A stretch of 64,000 nucleotides of DNA from Glebionis coronaria (GCA_025667525.1 CM046875.1:117542340-117606339); one strand, 5' to 3'. Positions 25,504 through 36,480 are shown, counted from the stretch's first letter. Notes: generated by a model from the letters alone, not told the origin. Numbers and translations are program-made.

Positions 25504-26817
25504 ATGTCTGCACCAGGAAGAGATCGCCTACACCAACACCGTCGATTCGCCGCCGGAGGCAACGGTAACAATGAACGTGATCCCCGCGACATCGAGATTG
25601 AAAAACTTCGTGAACGGATTCGAGAACTCGAAGTCAATCCTTTTAATCGATATGAAAGACAGTATGAAGAAACACCCACTGAATCAGATAGAACCGAGTT
25701 TGAAATTTTTTTTCATGACCAGCCACCACAAACACCTTCTGATCCTCGTCGCCGTAACCCTCCTCCACCACCACCTGATCCATTACGTTCGTTGGGTCTC
25801 CGTACTGACATACCGGAGTTTGAAGGTCGCCTACAACCCGATGAATTCTTAGATTGGTTGCAAACAGTTGAACGTCTATTTGATATTCGGGATATTCCAG
25901 ATCGCCTTAAGGTAAAGATCGTTGCCCTGAAACTTAAGAAATCAGCGTCCTTGTGGTGGGAGCATGTTCAAACGCAACGTTATCGGGCAGGAAAACATAA
26001 GGTCGACTCATGGGACAAGATGAAAAAGTTATTAAAGGCGAAGTTCCTTCCAGTTACTTACAAACAAGACTCCTATCTTGATTACCAAAATCTGAAACAC
26101 GGCTCCTTAACGGTGGAAGAACTTATTGGGGAGTTTGAACGTTTACGTATGCGTTGTGGGGCCGAAGAAGACGAAGAACAGCTTATAGCTCGTTTCTTGG
26201 GTATCCTCAAACCGGAAATAGGAGACGTCGTTTCCTTACAACAATATTATTCTTTTAATGACGTGTGTAAGTTGGCATTACGGGTTGAAAAACAACTCCT
26301 TCAAAAGAACAGATTTTTTCTCAAACAACCGATTACCAACCAAAAACCCACACCCGCACCACAACCGGGACCAGTAAAAAGAGACCCAACACCACCCGCC
26401 AACTCACAACCAGGAAGTTCAGCCCCTCTTCGATGTTTCAAATGTCAAGGATTCGGCCATCTAAAGCGTGACTGCCCCAACAAACAGTTAGTCGCTTTCA
26501 TGGACGACATAGAGCCACAATATGACACAGATGGAGAGGACGAATCTGACATTATTTACCCGGATAAGGGTGAACTATTGGTATCTCGCAGGCTCCTACA
26601 CGCGACTGTAGGGGATGATGAAGATGACACAAAGTGGCTACGTCACAACATTTTTCGCACCAATTGCACCTCAAAAGGGAAAGTTTGTACTGTGATTGTC
26701 GATGGTGGATCTTGTGACAACATGGTGGCTACTACCATGGTTGAAAAACTCGGGTTACAACTGCACGATCATCCAGATCCATACCAGTTAACATGGTTAA
26801 AAAAGGGAATTTGTTGA
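25504..26817 (+). CDS. CRM element gag plus start of protease
   Basis: A 437-codon frame starts 31 bp after the LTR. Residues 30-45 form a charged helix (IEIEKLRERIRELEV). About 95-280 is the retrotransposon gag domain (PEFEGRLQPDEFLDWLQTVERLF, LWWEHVQ, LKAKFLP). A Pro-rich linker follows. The CCHC zinc knuckle CFKCQGFGHLKRDC (C311 to C324, spacing CX2CX4HX4C) binds the element RNA. The frame then enters the aspartic protease, VIVDGGSCDNMV, where DGGS is the active-site turn (DSG/DGG in this family). It ends at 26817, well inside the protease, 25 bp past the point where the pol frame opens. CRM elements normally have one continuous gag-pol frame, so this end reflects a one-base shift at the A-run 26799-26804. 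Confidence 0.92.
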   Translation: MSAPGRDRLHQHRRFAAGGNGNNERDPRDIEIEKLRERIRELEVNPFNRYERQYEETPTESDRTEFEIFFHDQPPQTPSDPRRRNPPPPPPDPLRSLGLRTDIPEFEGRLQPDEFLDWLQTVERLFDIRDIPDRLKVKIVALKLKKSASLWWEHVQTQRYRAGKHKVDSWDKMKKLLKAKFLPVTYKQDSYLDYQNLKHGSLTVEELIGEFERLRMRCGAEEDEEQLIARFLGILKPEIGDVVSLQQYYSFNDVCKLALRVEKQLLQKNRFFLKQPITNQKPTPAPQPGPVKRDPTPPANSQPGSSAPLRCFKCQGFGHLKRDCPNKQLVAFMDDIEPQYDTDGEDESDIIYPDKGELLVSRRLLHATVGDDEDDTKWLRHNIFRTNCTSKGKVCTVIVDGGSCDNMVATTMVEKLGLQLHDHPDPYQLTWLKKGIC

Positions 26818-29800
26818 AAGTTACGCATAAGTGTCTCATCCAATTTTCCATCGGTAACAAGTATGCGGATGAAATTTGGTATGACGTAATTCCAATGGAT
26901 GCTTGTCACTTGTTATTAGGACGCCCGTGGCTTTATGATCGACGTGTTAAACATGACGGTTTCCGCAACACTTATTCTTTCAAAAAAGATGGGTTAAGCA
27001 TTACCTTGGCCCCTCTTCACCCACGAGATGATCCGGCCACTTCGGCTACATTGACCAAGGCTGATTTTATTGGTCTTGCTAAGCTGCCATCCATCACACC
27101 AGTTTTTAGCTTAGTTGTGCTCGAAGAGAACGAACCCGGAGGAGACATACCACCAGAAGTCTTGCCACTGTTTCGTGAATTCTCTGACATTTTTCCCAAT
27201 TATATCCCTGCAGGCCTCCCATTGGTACGTGAAATTCAACATTGCATTGATTTTATACCAGGTGCTAGTATTCCCAATAAACCTGCGTACCGAATGAACC
27301 CGAAGGAATTTGCCGAACTCCATCGACAAGTGACAGAGTTACTGGAAAAAGGTCTTGTCCGGGAGAGCATGAGCCCTTGTGCAGTACCCGCCTTACTTGT
27401 GCCAAAACCAAACGGTACTTTCCGAATGTGCATCGATAGTAGAGCGGTAAATAAAATTACTATTAAGTATCGTTTTCCAATTCCACGCTTTGATGATCTT
27501 CTTGACCAGTTGGATGGGGCAACCATATTTTCGAAAATTGATTTACGTAGTGGGTACCATCAGATTCGTATGCGTCCAGGTGACGAGTGGAAGACGGCTT
27601 TTAAAACTCGTGATGGATTATATGAGTGGATGGTTATGCCTTTCGGGTTGTTAAATGCCCCTAGCACTTTCATGCGTTTAATGAATCACATTTTTAAGGC
27701 ATTCATTGGTCGTTTGATGGTGGTATACTTTGATGATATATTGGTTTTTAGCACGAGTTTGGACGAACATCTTCGCCACCTTCGGGACGTTTTCAGCATT
27801 TTACGGGAACAAAAGTTGTATGCCAATGAAACAAAGTGTCATTTTCTTAAACAGGAGGTGATTTTTTTGGGCTACCTGGTCTCGGGTACGGGTATTCGCA
27901 TGGACACATCCAAGATTGATGCGATTACCACATGGCCGACTCCTACTTCATTACATGATGTGCGAAGTTTTCACGGACTCGCCTCTTTTTATCGCCGTTT
28001 CATACGGGATTTCAGTACCATCGTGGCTCCTATGACGGAATGTTTGAAAAGTAGCAAGTTTGTTTGGTCCCCAGCTTCTCAGGCCGCATTCGACAAGTTA
28101 AAAACAGCGGTAACCGAAGCACCCGTTCTTGCTTTGCCTAACTTTAATCATGTTTTTCAAGTTGAATGTGACGCTTCCGGCCTTGGAATTGGCGGAGTTT
28201 TGAGCCAGTTGAACCGCCCTATCGCTTTTTTTAGCGAAAAGTTCAATGAGACGCGACGTCGCTATAGTACTTACGATAAGGAATTCTATGCCATTGTTCG
28301 TAGCTTGGATTATTGGAGACATTATTTGTTGCCTAGTGAATTCATTTTGTACTCAGATCATCAGGCTCTAAAATTTATTCAGGGGCAGGCCAAGTTGAAT
28401 CCACGTCACGCCAAATTGGTAGAAACCTTACAAGATTTTACGTTCGTCATTAGGCATAAAGTCGGGATAGCCAACACGGTAGCCGATGCTTTAAGTCGTC
28501 GCCCTAGTCTCATGGTTACAACTACTGCACAGGTGGCGGGTTTCGAACCTCTGAAACACTTATATGCGGATGATCCAGATTTTAAAGAGGTGTGGGCAAA
28601 GAGTGTTTCAAGTCCGTTTCGTGATTATGTTCGACGGGACGGGTTGCTATTTAAAGGACGTCGTTTGTGTGTCCCAATCTCGTCATTTCGTGAAGCCATT
28701 ATCCTGGAATGTCATCAAGGGGCTTTAGCGGGACATTTTGGACGTGAGAAAACAATTTCACTTATGGGAGAAAGATTTTTTTGGCCAAAACTAGTGAGAG
28801 ATGTGATGAAAGTTCTTAATCGGTGTCGTGTGTGCCATGTTGCCAAGACGCACAACACAAACCAGGGCCTTTACACCCCTCTCCCTACGCCAGCAGCTCG
28901 GTGGGAGGATGTAAGTCTCGATTTTGTTCTCGGGTTACCACTTACGCAACAAAAGAAGGATTCTATCATGGTTGTTGTAGACCGTTTTTCAAAGATGGCA
29001 CATTTCATTCCGTGTTCTACAACGTATGATGCTTCACAAGTTGCTCGATTGTATTTTTCTGAGATCGTTCGGCTGCATGGGGTTCCAAAAACAATCACAT
29101 CGGACCGGGATGTGAAGTTTATTAGTCATTTTTGGAGGACACTTTGGCAGCGTTTGGGTGCAAAACTTCAGTTCAGCACGTCTCATCACCCTCAAACCGA
29201 TGGCCAAACTGAAGTCACGAACCGGAGTTTGGGTAATCTGTTACGTTGTTTGGTGGGGGACAATATGAAGCAATGGGATCTTGTTCTTCCACGGGCGGAA
29301 TTTGCTTACAATCGCTCAACTCATAGTTCGACGGGGCGAAGTCCGTTCTTCGTTGTATATGGCAGGAATCCATTTACTCCACTAGACCTTGCTCCCTTGC
29401 CTGGTCTCGACTCGTTCAGCGCTGATGGTGATGCACAAGCTGCCCAAATTAAATTTCTACATGAACAGGTGCGTGACCAAATTACAAAGCACAATTTGCA
29501 ATATCAAACCCGCGCAAACAAGCATCGCAAACGTGTAGTGTTTCACGAAGGTGACCTTGTGTGGATTTTTTTGCGTCGTGAACGTTTCCCCCAATGCCGT
29601 TTTGGGAAGCTACATCCACGGGCTGATGGCCCGTTTCGTGTGCTCAAGAGGATTAATGATAATGCGTACAAGATTGACTTGTCGGGGCATTATGGGGTAT
29701 CCGCTACCTTTAATGTCGTCGATTTAAGGCCTTACACGGCTGATGGTGAGTTCGAAGGTGACTCGGGGTCGAGTCGTTTTTTAGAGGGGGAGGATGATAC

Positions 29801-29864
29801 GGATCCAACCCTACCGGATGAAGACCCGCCGGGCTTGCAACAAACAGGCGTCCAAAGTGGCTAG
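26793..29864 (+). CDS. CRM element pol: rest of protease, RT, RNase H, integrase
   Basis: This 1,023-codon frame is -1 relative to gag; the nominal ATG at 26793 is inside the protease and is not a natural start. The protease ends with HLLLGRPW near residue 51. RT has VPKPNGTFRMCIDSR, SKIDLRSGYHQIR and the catalytic YFDD (residues 312-315). RNase H has ECDASGLGIGGVL and ends VADALSRR. Integrase has an HHCC finger (H...H...CRVCH) and the DDE triad D710, D771, E807 with 35-residue spacing. The C-terminus lacks an obvious chromodomain and has the CRM-type tail NDNAYKID...VSATFNVVDLRP. The last 23 codons lie inside the 3' LTR. All catalytic residues seen are intact, so the only evident lesion is the frame break with gag. 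Confidence 0.93.
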   Translation: MVKKGNLLKVTHKCLIQFSIGNKYADEIWYDVIPMDACHLLLGRPWLYDRRVKHDGFRNTYSFKKDGLSITLAPLHPRDDPATSATLTKADFIGLAKLPSITPVFSLVVLEENEPGGDIPPEVLPLFREFSDIFPNYIPAGLPLVREIQHCIDFIPGASIPNKPAYRMNPKEFAELHRQVTELLEKGLVRESMSPCAVPALLVPKPNGTFRMCIDSRAVNKITIKYRFPIPRFDDLLDQLDGATIFSKIDLRSGYHQIRMRPGDEWKTAFKTRDGLYEWMVMPFGLLNAPSTFMRLMNHIFKAFIGRLMVVYFDDILVFSTSLDEHLRHLRDVFSILREQKLYANETKCHFLKQEVIFLGYLVSGTGIRMDTSKIDAITTWPTPTSLHDVRSFHGLASFYRRFIRDFSTIVAPMTECLKSSKFVWSPASQAAFDKLKTAVTEAPVLALPNFNHVFQVECDASGLGIGGVLSQLNRPIAFFSEKFNETRRRYSTYDKEFYAIVRSLDYWRHYLLPSEFILYSDHQALKFIQGQAKLNPRHAKLVETLQDFTFVIRHKVGIANTVADALSRRPSLMVTTTAQVAGFEPLKHLYADDPDFKEVWAKSVSSPFRDYVRRDGLLFKGRRLCVPISSFREAIILECHQGALAGHFGREKTISLMGERFFWPKLVRDVMKVLNRCRVCHVAKTHNTNQGLYTPLPTPAARWEDVSLDFVLGLPLTQQKKDSIMVVVDRFSKMAHFIPCSTTYDASQVARLYFSEIVRLHGVPKTITSDRDVKFISHFWRTLWQRLGAKLQFSTSHHPQTDGQTEVTNRSLGNLLRCLVGDNMKQWDLVLPRAEFAYNRSTHSSTGRSPFFVVYGRNPFTPLDLAPLPGLDSFSADGDAQAAQIKFLHEQVRDQITKHNLQYQTRANKHRKRVVFHEGDLVWIFLRRERFPQCRFGKLHPRADGPFRVLKRINDNAYKIDLSGHYGVSATFNVVDLRPYTADGEFEGDSGSSRFLEGEDDTDPTLPDEDPPGLQQTGVQSG

Positions 29865-30177
29865 GACCGGCCCAACTTTTGTGATCCACTCCAGCCAAAA
29901 TAAGAGATAGTTTATTTCCTTCCGTATCTTTTATATTTTGTTGAGATTGCGTTTTATTTGTTTCCTTTTTGTCGTTGGTTTGTTTCTTATTTAAAGACAT
30001 TGTAATCTCTTTGGTTGGATAGAAAAATAATAACAGATATTATTGAAGAATACTTTTCACGTTATTATCCGGTTGGCCGGAATTAACAATCCGTCGAAGA
30101 CGACTTGGTTGGCCAAGCGTCATCGCCGCTAGGGTTTTGCCTAGGTATTTTGCTTCCGCTTATACGAATCCGTATCA
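29795..30177 (+). repeat. 3' LTR of the CRM element
   Basis: It follows the polypurine tract AGAGGGGGAGGA (29783-29794). It is the same length as the 5' LTR, with about five substitutions and no indels by eye. Positions 29795-29864 are also the 3' end of pol. Confidence 0.95.
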
Positions 30178-30182
30178 ACATC
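30178..30182. repeat. ACATC target-site duplication of the CRM element, right
   Basis: Exact copy of 25086-25090. Confidence 0.9.
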
Positions 30183-30342
30183 ACTATCGGGGGCCAAGCA
30201 AAGCTCCCGTGTAACAACATTACACCGTAAGACAATTGTGTCCTCGCATATTTATTGACCAATAAACAGACTCATTACCAAAAACAATAAACAAGAAGGA
30301 GAAAACTTACGAGAACAGACACGACATAATGTTTCATAGTGA

Positions 30343-30540
30343 TGTTAGACGTATAGATTAGGTGCGCTATTGTGGGCTTGAGGTCCATTAGATTTACTGA
30401 TTTAGGGTTTAGCTTATGTTGTTTATTGTCAAAGCTATGTATTTAGTTATAAATATATATGCTATCTCATGTGTAAGTCATTCAATCAATAAAATCATTT
30501 TGTTATTTTAGTCTCAAGGTTCGTATCCGTTTATATGCTG
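30343..30540 (+). mobile_element. Possible solo LTR or LTR fragment (Ty1/copia-like)
   Basis: TGTTAGACG opens a ~200-bp stretch with a TATA-like TTATAAATATATA (about 30449) and a polyadenylation-like CAATAAAAT (about 30485). The order is that of a short copia LTR. No clean CA end or target duplication was found, so it is tentative. Confidence 0.35.
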
Positions 30541-30574
30541 AATATATCGTGCATAGACCCGTTCAATAGGTGTT

Positions 30575-33075
30575 TGGGATTTGCAAATAAAAAAGAAAAA
30601 ATGAATCAATCTTCACCATCCATTTAAATCATATCCAATTGTGTATATTAATCTTTTAAATTTAATTAAAAAAACACTTTTCATCCTATTTCTTAAAAAT
30701 TAAATATCTCTCAAACCGTTAATCGTTATGAATAAATAATTATACCGTCACGACGGGAATTGAATTATCTTTCTATAGATATGCACTTCTATATAATTTC
30801 GGCGAACTTTTTTTAAAAATTTTCGTAAAAAAAATCACATGTGATTCTCGAAAAATTACATGTGATTCTCGAAAACTCATGTTTGATTTATTATTTTAAA
30901 AATCACATTTGAATTTGTAATGTCACATGCGATTTGTGAAAATCACGTGTATTTTTTTTGACGAGAATTTCAACATTATAAAATCGTTAAAAGTATATGA
31001 AAATAACCGTCTATTAAATGACAAAAATATTTTCGTTAGTACTTTAAAATCACATGTGATTTATGTGAATTACACTAAAATGTTTGAATCACATGTAATT
31101 TTGTCAATATATTAAAATGTTTATTGCCATTTATATTAAATATGTTCATTTTACCGGGGTGGAGTCCCCTTTACCCAAGAAAAATATATGTAAAACAAAT
31201 TTGCTTCTGAATTACATGTGATTCGCTGATAATCACATGTGATTTTGCTTGCATTACATGTGATTCAAGCATTCTGAAACCGTAACTTTTCTAACAAACT
31301 CACATTAGATGAATCACATGTGATTTTTCTAATCATGCATTATCTGTTTTCATTTATGTAAAATATGTAAAACAAATTGACTTCTAAATTATATGTGATT
31401 TTGTTTGAATCACATGTAATTCTGCTTGAATCGCATGTGATTCGGTGATAATTACATATGATTTTGATTGCATTACATATGATTCAAACATTTCGAAACC
31501 TTAACTTTTTATAACAAACCCACTTTAGATGAATCACATGTGATTTTTTTAATTATGTATTATCTGTTTTCATTTATGTAAAATATATAAAACAAATTGG
31601 CTTATAAATTACATGTGATTTTGTTTGAATCACATGTAATTCTGCTTGAATTGCATGCGATTCTGTAATAATTACATATGATTTTGCTTGTATTACATGT
31701 GATTCAAGCATTCTGAAACCTTAACTTCTTCTAACAAACCCAATTTATATGAATCACATGTGATTTTTTTAATCACATGTAATCTTGTTAATATATTAAA
31801 TTGTCTGCTTGAATTACATGTAACTCGATGATAATTACATGTGATTTTGCTTGCATTGAATCACATGTAATTCGATAATAATTACATGTGATTCAAACAT
31901 TTCGAAACCTTAACTTCTTCTAACAATTCCACTTTAGATGAATCACATGTGATTTTGTTTGAATCACATGTGATTTTGTTTGAATCACATGTGATTTTAT
32001 CAATATATAAAAATGTTTTGTTGTCATTCATATAAAATATAAAAAGTAAACTGGCTTCTGAATTACATGTGATTTTGTTTTGATCACATGTAATTTTACT
32101 TGAATCTCTATGTGTTTTTACATGTGATTCATGTAAAATATATAAAGCAAATTTTCTTTTGAATTAGTTATGAGTTTATTTTAATCACATGTAATTCTGC
32201 TTAAATTACATGTGATTTAATGATAATTACATGTGATTGATCCGAATAACAAGTTACTTATACTAAATCTAAAATCAAAATTTTCGCAAAACCTTAAGTA
32301 ATTTTTTCAAACACTTGTGATTTGTGTCATGATTTTTACCAAATCACATGTGATTTGTGATAAAAAAAAATTTTAATGATACGTACTTCTATATACTTTC
32401 GACGATTTTATAGTTTTCCCACTCACGAATCACATGTGATTTATTACTTTATAAAGCACACGTGAATTTGTAAAATCATTTACAATTTAAGGATTTCTGA
32501 AATCACACGTGATTTGTTACTTTAATATCACATGTATATTTATGAAATCACATGCGATATATGGAATCACACATGCATTTTAGAAATACAAATCACAATT
32601 AATTTTACAAATTACTAGTGATTTTATAAATTATGTGTAATTTTTTTGACGAAAATTTCAACAAAAAATCATCGAAACTAATATGAAAAAGCTAGTGGCG
32701 TAACTTGTTACGTGTTTACATTCGACTATGTAAATAGTTACACTAATAAATAATAATAAAAGTTATTTATTTATTCTGTAAAAAAATTTAATTTTTTTTA
32801 TAAAAAAATCACAAGTAATTTTTCCGAATCACATGTGATTTTTATAGTCGAAAATCGCAATAATAAAAAATCATCAAAAATATATCAAAGTGCCTATCTA
32901 CTGAAAGATAAGAATTTTTTCGGCGCAACGGTGTATTTTTCATAATCTAACGATTTATCGTTTGGAAGATATGATGTTTTTAAGAAAAATGTGAAATATG
33001 AGGTTTTATTTTTTGATGGAAAAAATGAATGGTTGAGATTGCTTCCTTCTTTCTTTTTTGGATGCACATTCTATG
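30575..33075. mobile_element. Foldback element 2, core of ATCACATGTGAT palindromes
   Basis: The inverted arms run about 30575-30831 and 32843-33075. Left ATATCTCTCAAACCGTTAA matches the arm of foldback element 1 (ATATCTCTTAAACCGTTAA). The right arm in reverse complement reads CATATCTTCCAAACGATAAA and then TACACCGTTGCG, against left TACCGTCACGACG. The ~2-kb core is an array of palindromes. It encodes no protein. Ends are approximate and no target duplication was resolved. Confidence 0.75.
30832..32842. repeat. Array of about 40 ATCACATGTGAT-type palindromes
   Basis: Exact ATCACATGTGAT and close variants (ATTACATGTGAT, ATCACATGTAAT, ATTACATATGAT) occur about 40 times, spaced roughly 15-70 bp. 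From about 31186 to 31800 they are arranged in a higher-order unit of ~180-220 bp that also carries AACAAATTGGCTT, CGAAACCTTAACTT and AACAAACCCACTTTAGATG words. The core CATGTG is an E-box-like word. Any binding role is inference. Confidence 0.9.
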
Positions 33076-34229
33076 AGGATCTCACCTCCGTACTTCAAAT
33101 CATAAATAGTTAATTTGCGATATCGTTACAATAATGAGGATGTACCTATGAATGATATTTTAACATATTGTACATTGGAGTGTGTCGATCAAAAGTTAGA
33201 ACGTGCTACTTACTTTTCTTTTCCTTATATTACACAAGCTATTACATGTAATCTACAAGAACCTATTGATTACATGATTAGAATTGTTCTTTTCAATATG
33301 TTGATCATTTATCACGACTAGAATTTTCCAAATACAATAGTTAATTCACGAACGATCATTTACTATTGAAAAAGAAGAAGCAACTAACATGCATTTTTGT
33401 CAAATTATCTTAAAATAATAAATTCATGGTTTATGGAGACGATGATGTTTGAACTAGTCTTCCATTACCATATAGATAATGTCCAACTTACGCTTTTTGG
33501 CCCATGTTTGTGCCTTCTGTGGTCAACCATTAAGCAAGTTGACATTTTAATTTAGTAAACAATTAAAATTATATACTATTATATATTCAAGACAAAGTTT
33601 GAATATTGACGATGCTATATTTTGAGATCTCTTTGTCTGTTGGTTTGATTATGCATGTCGTCAGTTATGCGTAAATTGATACAAGAGGGTTGACCCATTT
33701 GGTTATGTTATGCGATAGAACAAGGTTAAAATTTGATTATGCATCTAGTGTCTATAAATAAACGAACACGTTTTTTTTTTCATTTCATCTTTCCGCTTGC
33801 AGACGTTAAAGAAAAACAGACGCTATATCTTTGAGACGGAACGAATAAATATGGCCAACAAGATGATTTAAGATGAAAGGGTACTCGCTTTTTACCTGAC
33901 CGAAAAGCAGGCCATCAGCTGCAACATGTATATGATGACCTGATCAGTGGTTGTCACAATAACCATAGGCGTGATTGTGTCATTGTCAACTATTGGCAAC
34001 CCAAATGAATCATGGAGCACATCCAACAGTTGAAAGCGTGATCCAAAGTAGAAAAACAAGGACGTAAAAAGTATCAAGGCTGCATTTAGCAGTCCGTGAG
34101 GAGGCTCTCGTGAAGCAAAATATATCTCACCTCAGGCGTGAGTATTTCTACGAGAGAAGGGCTCGCGTGTGACCTGGGAAAAAAAATCAGCTCATCAAAG
34201 TTGGGTGTTTGTGTTTAAGTGGGCTCAAC
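33076..34229. other. Non-coding stretch; possible exon remnant at 33892-34077 (minus)
   Basis: Nothing is firmly recognised. On the minus strand an open segment (GSRFQLLDVLHDSFGLPIVDNDT..., 33892-34077) ends in CAG followed by GTAAAA, like an exon ending at a splice donor. The family is unknown and it may be chance. Confidence 0.25.
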
Positions 34230-34501
34230 TATTCGTCTTAAAATTATACTCTACATTTTTTTTTCGAGTTGTCTTAAATTAATTGTCAATTTCTGAAAAT
34301 AGGTATGGAGTTTAGATCGATATTATAATATTACCCTTAGTTGAAATTATAATTACAAACTTTAAGGGGTTTTTAAATTAATTGTTTAAGGATAAAATTA
34401 TTTTTATGTAAAAAATAAGAGAGAAAAAACTGTAAAAGTAGTATTTATCTTAAACTGTGTGTTTTTTATTGATAGACAATAATTTTAGGACGGATGGAGT
34501 A
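34230..34501. mobile_element. Stowaway-like MITE (Tc1/mariner), ~270 bp
   Basis: The right end in reverse complement reads TACTCCATCCGTCCTAAAATTATTG, close to the Stowaway consensus TACTCCCTCCGTCC. The left end (TATTCGTCTTAAAATTATACT) is an eroded counterpart. TA lies at both edges, as expected for this superfamily. Non-coding. Confidence 0.6.
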
Positions 34502-35506
34502 CTAAATTGGGTTATATAAAATGGGCATTTAATTTCAATGTTTTGTTTGGTGAGGGTTTGGTATCTCATAAGAGTGAATTGTGAAAAGGAGTGAAAGTCA
34601 TAGTATGAGAGAGAGAAAGTTGTTGTGACGTTGTTGTGTTCCATAAAAGAGTGTTTTTAACGGTGACTAATAAAAGTAGCTTAATATGAAAAAAGTCATT
34701 AAGGATTTTTATATATGTACGGAGTGACTTATATCCCAATTGTACTAAATATATAATCGTAGTTAGAGACATTAAAATAAATGTGTAAGTAAGAATAAAA
34801 ACATCGTTTGCTTTTGAACGTAATTTGTAACACGTAATCTTTTTGTGATTTTTTGGTTTACTTCGCTTAATCGTGTTTTGCAAGTATAACAGTATCTTTG
34901 ATACAAATCCTTAGAGCATGTGTAATTGTCAGTAAATTCACCAGTCTTCATGTTGGTCGATCGTATTCAGGATGCATCCATCCATTACACATCTTCTGTG
35001 GGAAGCGTCTAGAATCGAAATTTAAAAAAAAAATTGGGTCGATTATGCTATCGACTTGTTTGTGTACGGCTTGTAGGTGTTACTAACTAATGGATTTTTA
35101 GGTATGTTTTTAGTGGAGTATTTGTTCTCCTTGTTACACTAAGTTAGTAATGAATTTGACAGGCAGAGAAAAAACTAATATAGCATTCCAGATGTTAATA
35201 TTTTGATGGTTAACGTTACATTTAGCTTTAATTTGTTACGACAATCAAATTTCATAGTAGCATACTACTTTGAAATACAATAGTTTAAGGAACATGTTTA
35301 ACTAGTTCTCAAATAAGTACATATCTTTAACTCAAGGTAAGATTCATTTTTGGGGGGAATGAAGGAAGGTGTTAAAAATATATGTTGGCTAAGCTGGATA
35401 AAATTGGCTCCTAAGACTGACAGATGTCTCGGGGTCGGTAGTATTAAAAAAAAGAACATGTGACTCCTTGAAAAAGGAAAGTGGCGTTTTTTTAACGAGT
35501 AAATGG
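34502..35506. other. Non-coding stretch
   Basis: AT-rich, with no gene or bounded element recognised. Confidence 0.45.
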
Positions 35507-36480
35507 CGTTGTGGACAAGAGTTATCACTAAAATTCATGGTTCAAGTGGCGGTTTTGATTTGAGGGTTTCATAAAAAAAAGTAGCAAATGGTCTAATATT
35601 GTGGGTTCTTGTAACAAGATTGAGCAATTAGGTGCTCCTTTTAATAACCTTATGGTTAGGAAGATATACCGTGGAAGAAGGATAACTGGTTAAATGATTT
35701 TGGACCGTTAAAGACTGTTTTCCTCGTCTTTTTGCTTTAGAGAGTATAAAGATTATACTGTTATTGATAGATGGGTTATGGAAGGAGTTTGGCAAATTAA
35801 TTGGTCTTGGACCAGGCAACCTAGTGGGCGAGCTAATGGAGATCTTACAAAGCTTCTGGCTGACTTGAATGGGTTTACTCTCGATAAAGCTCGGGATGAT
35901 AGATGAGAGTGGGCCTTGACATCTTCTCGCAAGTTTACAGTTGCTTCGTTGTGTCATGGTATTCATCTAAAAGTCACTGCTAGTGACACAACGAAGCTTA
36001 AGCATGACACAACGAAGTCTATATTTGTGTTTGGTGTGTCGCCTTCGATCGGCTACCAACCAGATGAAATCTATGTAAACGTGGAATTAGTCTTCCTACG
36101 TCGAAATGTTTATTTTGTGGGGTATGTAATGAGTCTCGCCACCATTGTTTCTTCTCATGTCCTAAAGTTAAAGAAGTATGTTCGAAGCTTTGGAGATGGT
36201 GAAAGTCTCTACCTTGTTCTCTTTAAATGATATTCTTAAAGGAAAACTTGACTTCTTCAAAGATAAGTGGATATTGAAGCTTTTTCACGCTATGTGCTTG
36301 AATATTATTTGGTATGTGTGGAAATTGAGGAACAAAATTTTGCATGCTTCATCAAATGAAGACGTCTCTTCTGCTCAAAATGAGGACTTATTCTCGGAGG
36401 TTCAAAGATTATCTTTGTTGTGGACATCAAATCGCTCCTTCAAATGTAGTTACACTTGATGTCATTAGATTAGAGCTCCA
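35507..36480 (+). pseudogene. L1-type LINE, 3' fragment with RT zinc-binding domain
   Basis: Pieces of a plant non-LTR retrotransposon are readable across three frames. ALWTRVITKIHGSSGGFDL lies near 35507. WLNDFGPLKTVFPRLFALES, VWQINWSWTRQPSGRA and SSRKFTVASL lie in 35680-35955. A zinc-finger-like stretch CLFCGVCNESRHHCFFSCPK lies near 36110-36165. NIIWYVWKLRNKILH is near 36300. This order matches the end of the RT ORF and the zf-RVT domain of L1 elements. At least two frameshifts and several stops (e.g. TGA after KARDDR at 35904) mean it is dead. The 5' part with the endonuclease and RT core is missing, as usual for 5'-truncated LINEs. No poly-A tail or target duplication was found. Confidence 0.75.

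Larger units (their letters stand above)
25091..30177 (+). mobile_element. Complete CRM-type Ty3/gypsy chromovirus, 5,087 bp
   Basis: Two 383-bp LTRs bound it (25091-25473 and 29795-30177), with 10-bp inverted ends TGATACGGAT/ATCCGTATCA and a 5-bp target duplication ACATC. I count five differences between the LTRs by eye (~1.3 percent), so insertion is recent, of the order of a million years or less under commonly used plant rates. It has a tRNA-iMet-type PBS, gag, protease, RT, RNase H and integrase. Sequence style (RYSTYDKEFYAIVR, NDNAYKID, VSATFNVVDLRP) and coding that runs into the 3' LTR fit the CRM lineage, many members of which target centromeres. Confidence 0.93.

Noticed and set aside
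30832..32842. CRISPR-like array
   Set aside because: The repeat is a 12-bp palindrome with irregular spacing and variant copies in a plant-type genome; no spacers of constant length and no cas genes.
33115..33321. 68-codon frame after the foldback element
   Set aside because: No similarity recognised, and its neighbours are non-coding.
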